This document shows, piece by piece, positions 50,381 to 50,619 of a stretch of DNA of 50,619 nucleotides. The position numbers and the translations under genes were made by a program. The notes below the pieces were generated by a model that saw nothing but the letters and a program-made list of their open reading frames with translations, had not been told where the DNA came from and made no database searches. Every line of letters starts with the position of its first letter. The stretch's first letter is position 1. Source of the stretch: Rhodoferax sp. (GTDB lineage Bacteria; Pseudomonadota; Gammaproteobacteria; Burkholderiales; Burkholderiaceae_C); contig JAEUOX010000112.1 in assembly GCA_016790475.1 (NCBI GenBank), forward strand, positions 1 through 50,619. Direction: 5' to 3'.

Positions 50381-50619
50381 TCGCGCCGTCTCCTGCGGCG
50401 ACACCGGCAGCGCGACCCAATGGCCCTCCAGCGCGCGGATGCGCATCCGGCGCTCGAACACCGCCTCCAGCGCGGCATGGGTGGCAGCGTCGGCGCGGGC
50501 GCCATGGTGCTGCACCTGGCCGCGGTCCATGACGACCAGCGCGTCCGCCTGCAGCGCGATCGAGACCTCGTGCAGCACGCTGACCACGGTGCGTCCCTGC
50601 CGCACCAGCTGACGCACCA
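50378..50619 (-). CDS. ABC transporter ATP-binding protein (BtuD/FecE-like), C-terminal part
   Basis: The gene runs off the right edge, so the 5' part is missing. About 79 residues are visible. VVSVLHEVSIALQADALVVMDRGQVQHHGA is a typical H-loop region (VLHE, then ALxAD-LVVM-RGxV) of ATPases in iron-siderophore and vitamin B12 importers (FecE, HmuV, BtuD), quoted in short as SVLHEVSIALQADALVVMDR. The family continuation, with a Phe-containing segment, follows (EAVFERRMRIRAL). Its stop lies in repeat copy B, immediately upstream of cobQ, so it is probably part of a cobalamin uptake and synthesis operon. Walker A and B are outside the window. Confidence 0.75.
   Translation of the reverse strand, partial: VRQLVRQGRTVVSVLHEVSIALQADALVVMDRGQVQHHGARADAATHAALEAVFERRMRIRALEGHWVALPVSPQETAR

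Noticed and set aside
1-50619. CRISPR arrays, tRNA or rRNA genes, insertion sequences and prophage
   Set aside because: I saw no regularly spaced repeats, no cloverleaf with a CCA-type end, no rRNA signatures and no transposase or integrase motifs.

Overview
The window is very GC-rich, densely coded chromosomal DNA with short gaps. The gene set (a pyruvate dehydrogenase operon with a lipoyl domain on E3, a FixL/FixJ-type pair beside it, PrpE, a giant NAD-glutamate dehydrogenase, OmpR/EnvZ and a cobalamin gene) points to a beta-proteobacterium of the order Burkholderiales, near Comamonadaceae/Sphaerotilaceae. That placement is an inference from gene content and codon use; no rRNA is present. 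I see no tRNA, rRNA, CRISPR array, insertion sequence or prophage. No stretch longer than 300 bases lacks a gene, apart from a remnant-bearing region near 48.3-48.9 kb.

Layout. 1-5 kb: the 3' end of an OGT-like glycosyltransferase, propionyl-CoA synthetase (prpE), an integral membrane protein, an NlpC/P60 hydrolase and an alpha/beta hydrolase. 5.1-11.4 kb: the pyruvate dehydrogenase operon aceE-aceF-lpdA on the minus strand. 11.6-18.5 kb: a divergent plus-strand run of sensor kinase, FixJ-type regulator, folD, prlC and a DUF4124-glutaredoxin protein. 18.5-22.5 kb: rpiA and pyrD (divergent), an LhgO-like FAD oxidase and a coupled pair of exported proteins. 22.6-29.6 kb: ompR-envZ, ispD-ispF and mfd. 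29.8-32.7 kb: a DUF4405 membrane protein, serB, a hexose-6-phosphate mutarotase and a NagB-like enzyme. 32.7-38.1 kb: phoD, an MFS transporter coupled to a class V aminotransferase, and a DAO-type FAD oxidoreductase. 38.1-40.6 kb: two proteins I do not recognise and a class I aminotransferase. 40.7-48.3 kb: an HDOD protein, NAD-glutamate dehydrogenase, nth and a diguanylate cyclase. 48.3-50.6 kb: two abutting 3' remnants (a TolC-like outer-membrane gene and an ABC ATPase), cobQ with an extended C-terminus, and the end of a BtuD/FecE-like ATPase gene.

Most of the window is central metabolism and housekeeping. I found no clear undescribed multi-gene system. The most notable observations are: (1) the remnant junction at about 48.6 kb and the CobQ tail that runs antisense through the ABC remnant; (2) a repeat of about 60 bp that twice fills exactly the space from one gene's stop codon to the next gene's Shine-Dalgarno sequence; (3) a 13-bp inverted repeat on the predicted aceE -35 box, next to the kinase/regulator pair; (4) several genes whose -10-like hexamer lies so close to the ATG that leaderless mRNAs are likely; and (5) a NagB-like enzyme with altered catalytic residues beside a sugar-phosphate mutarotase.
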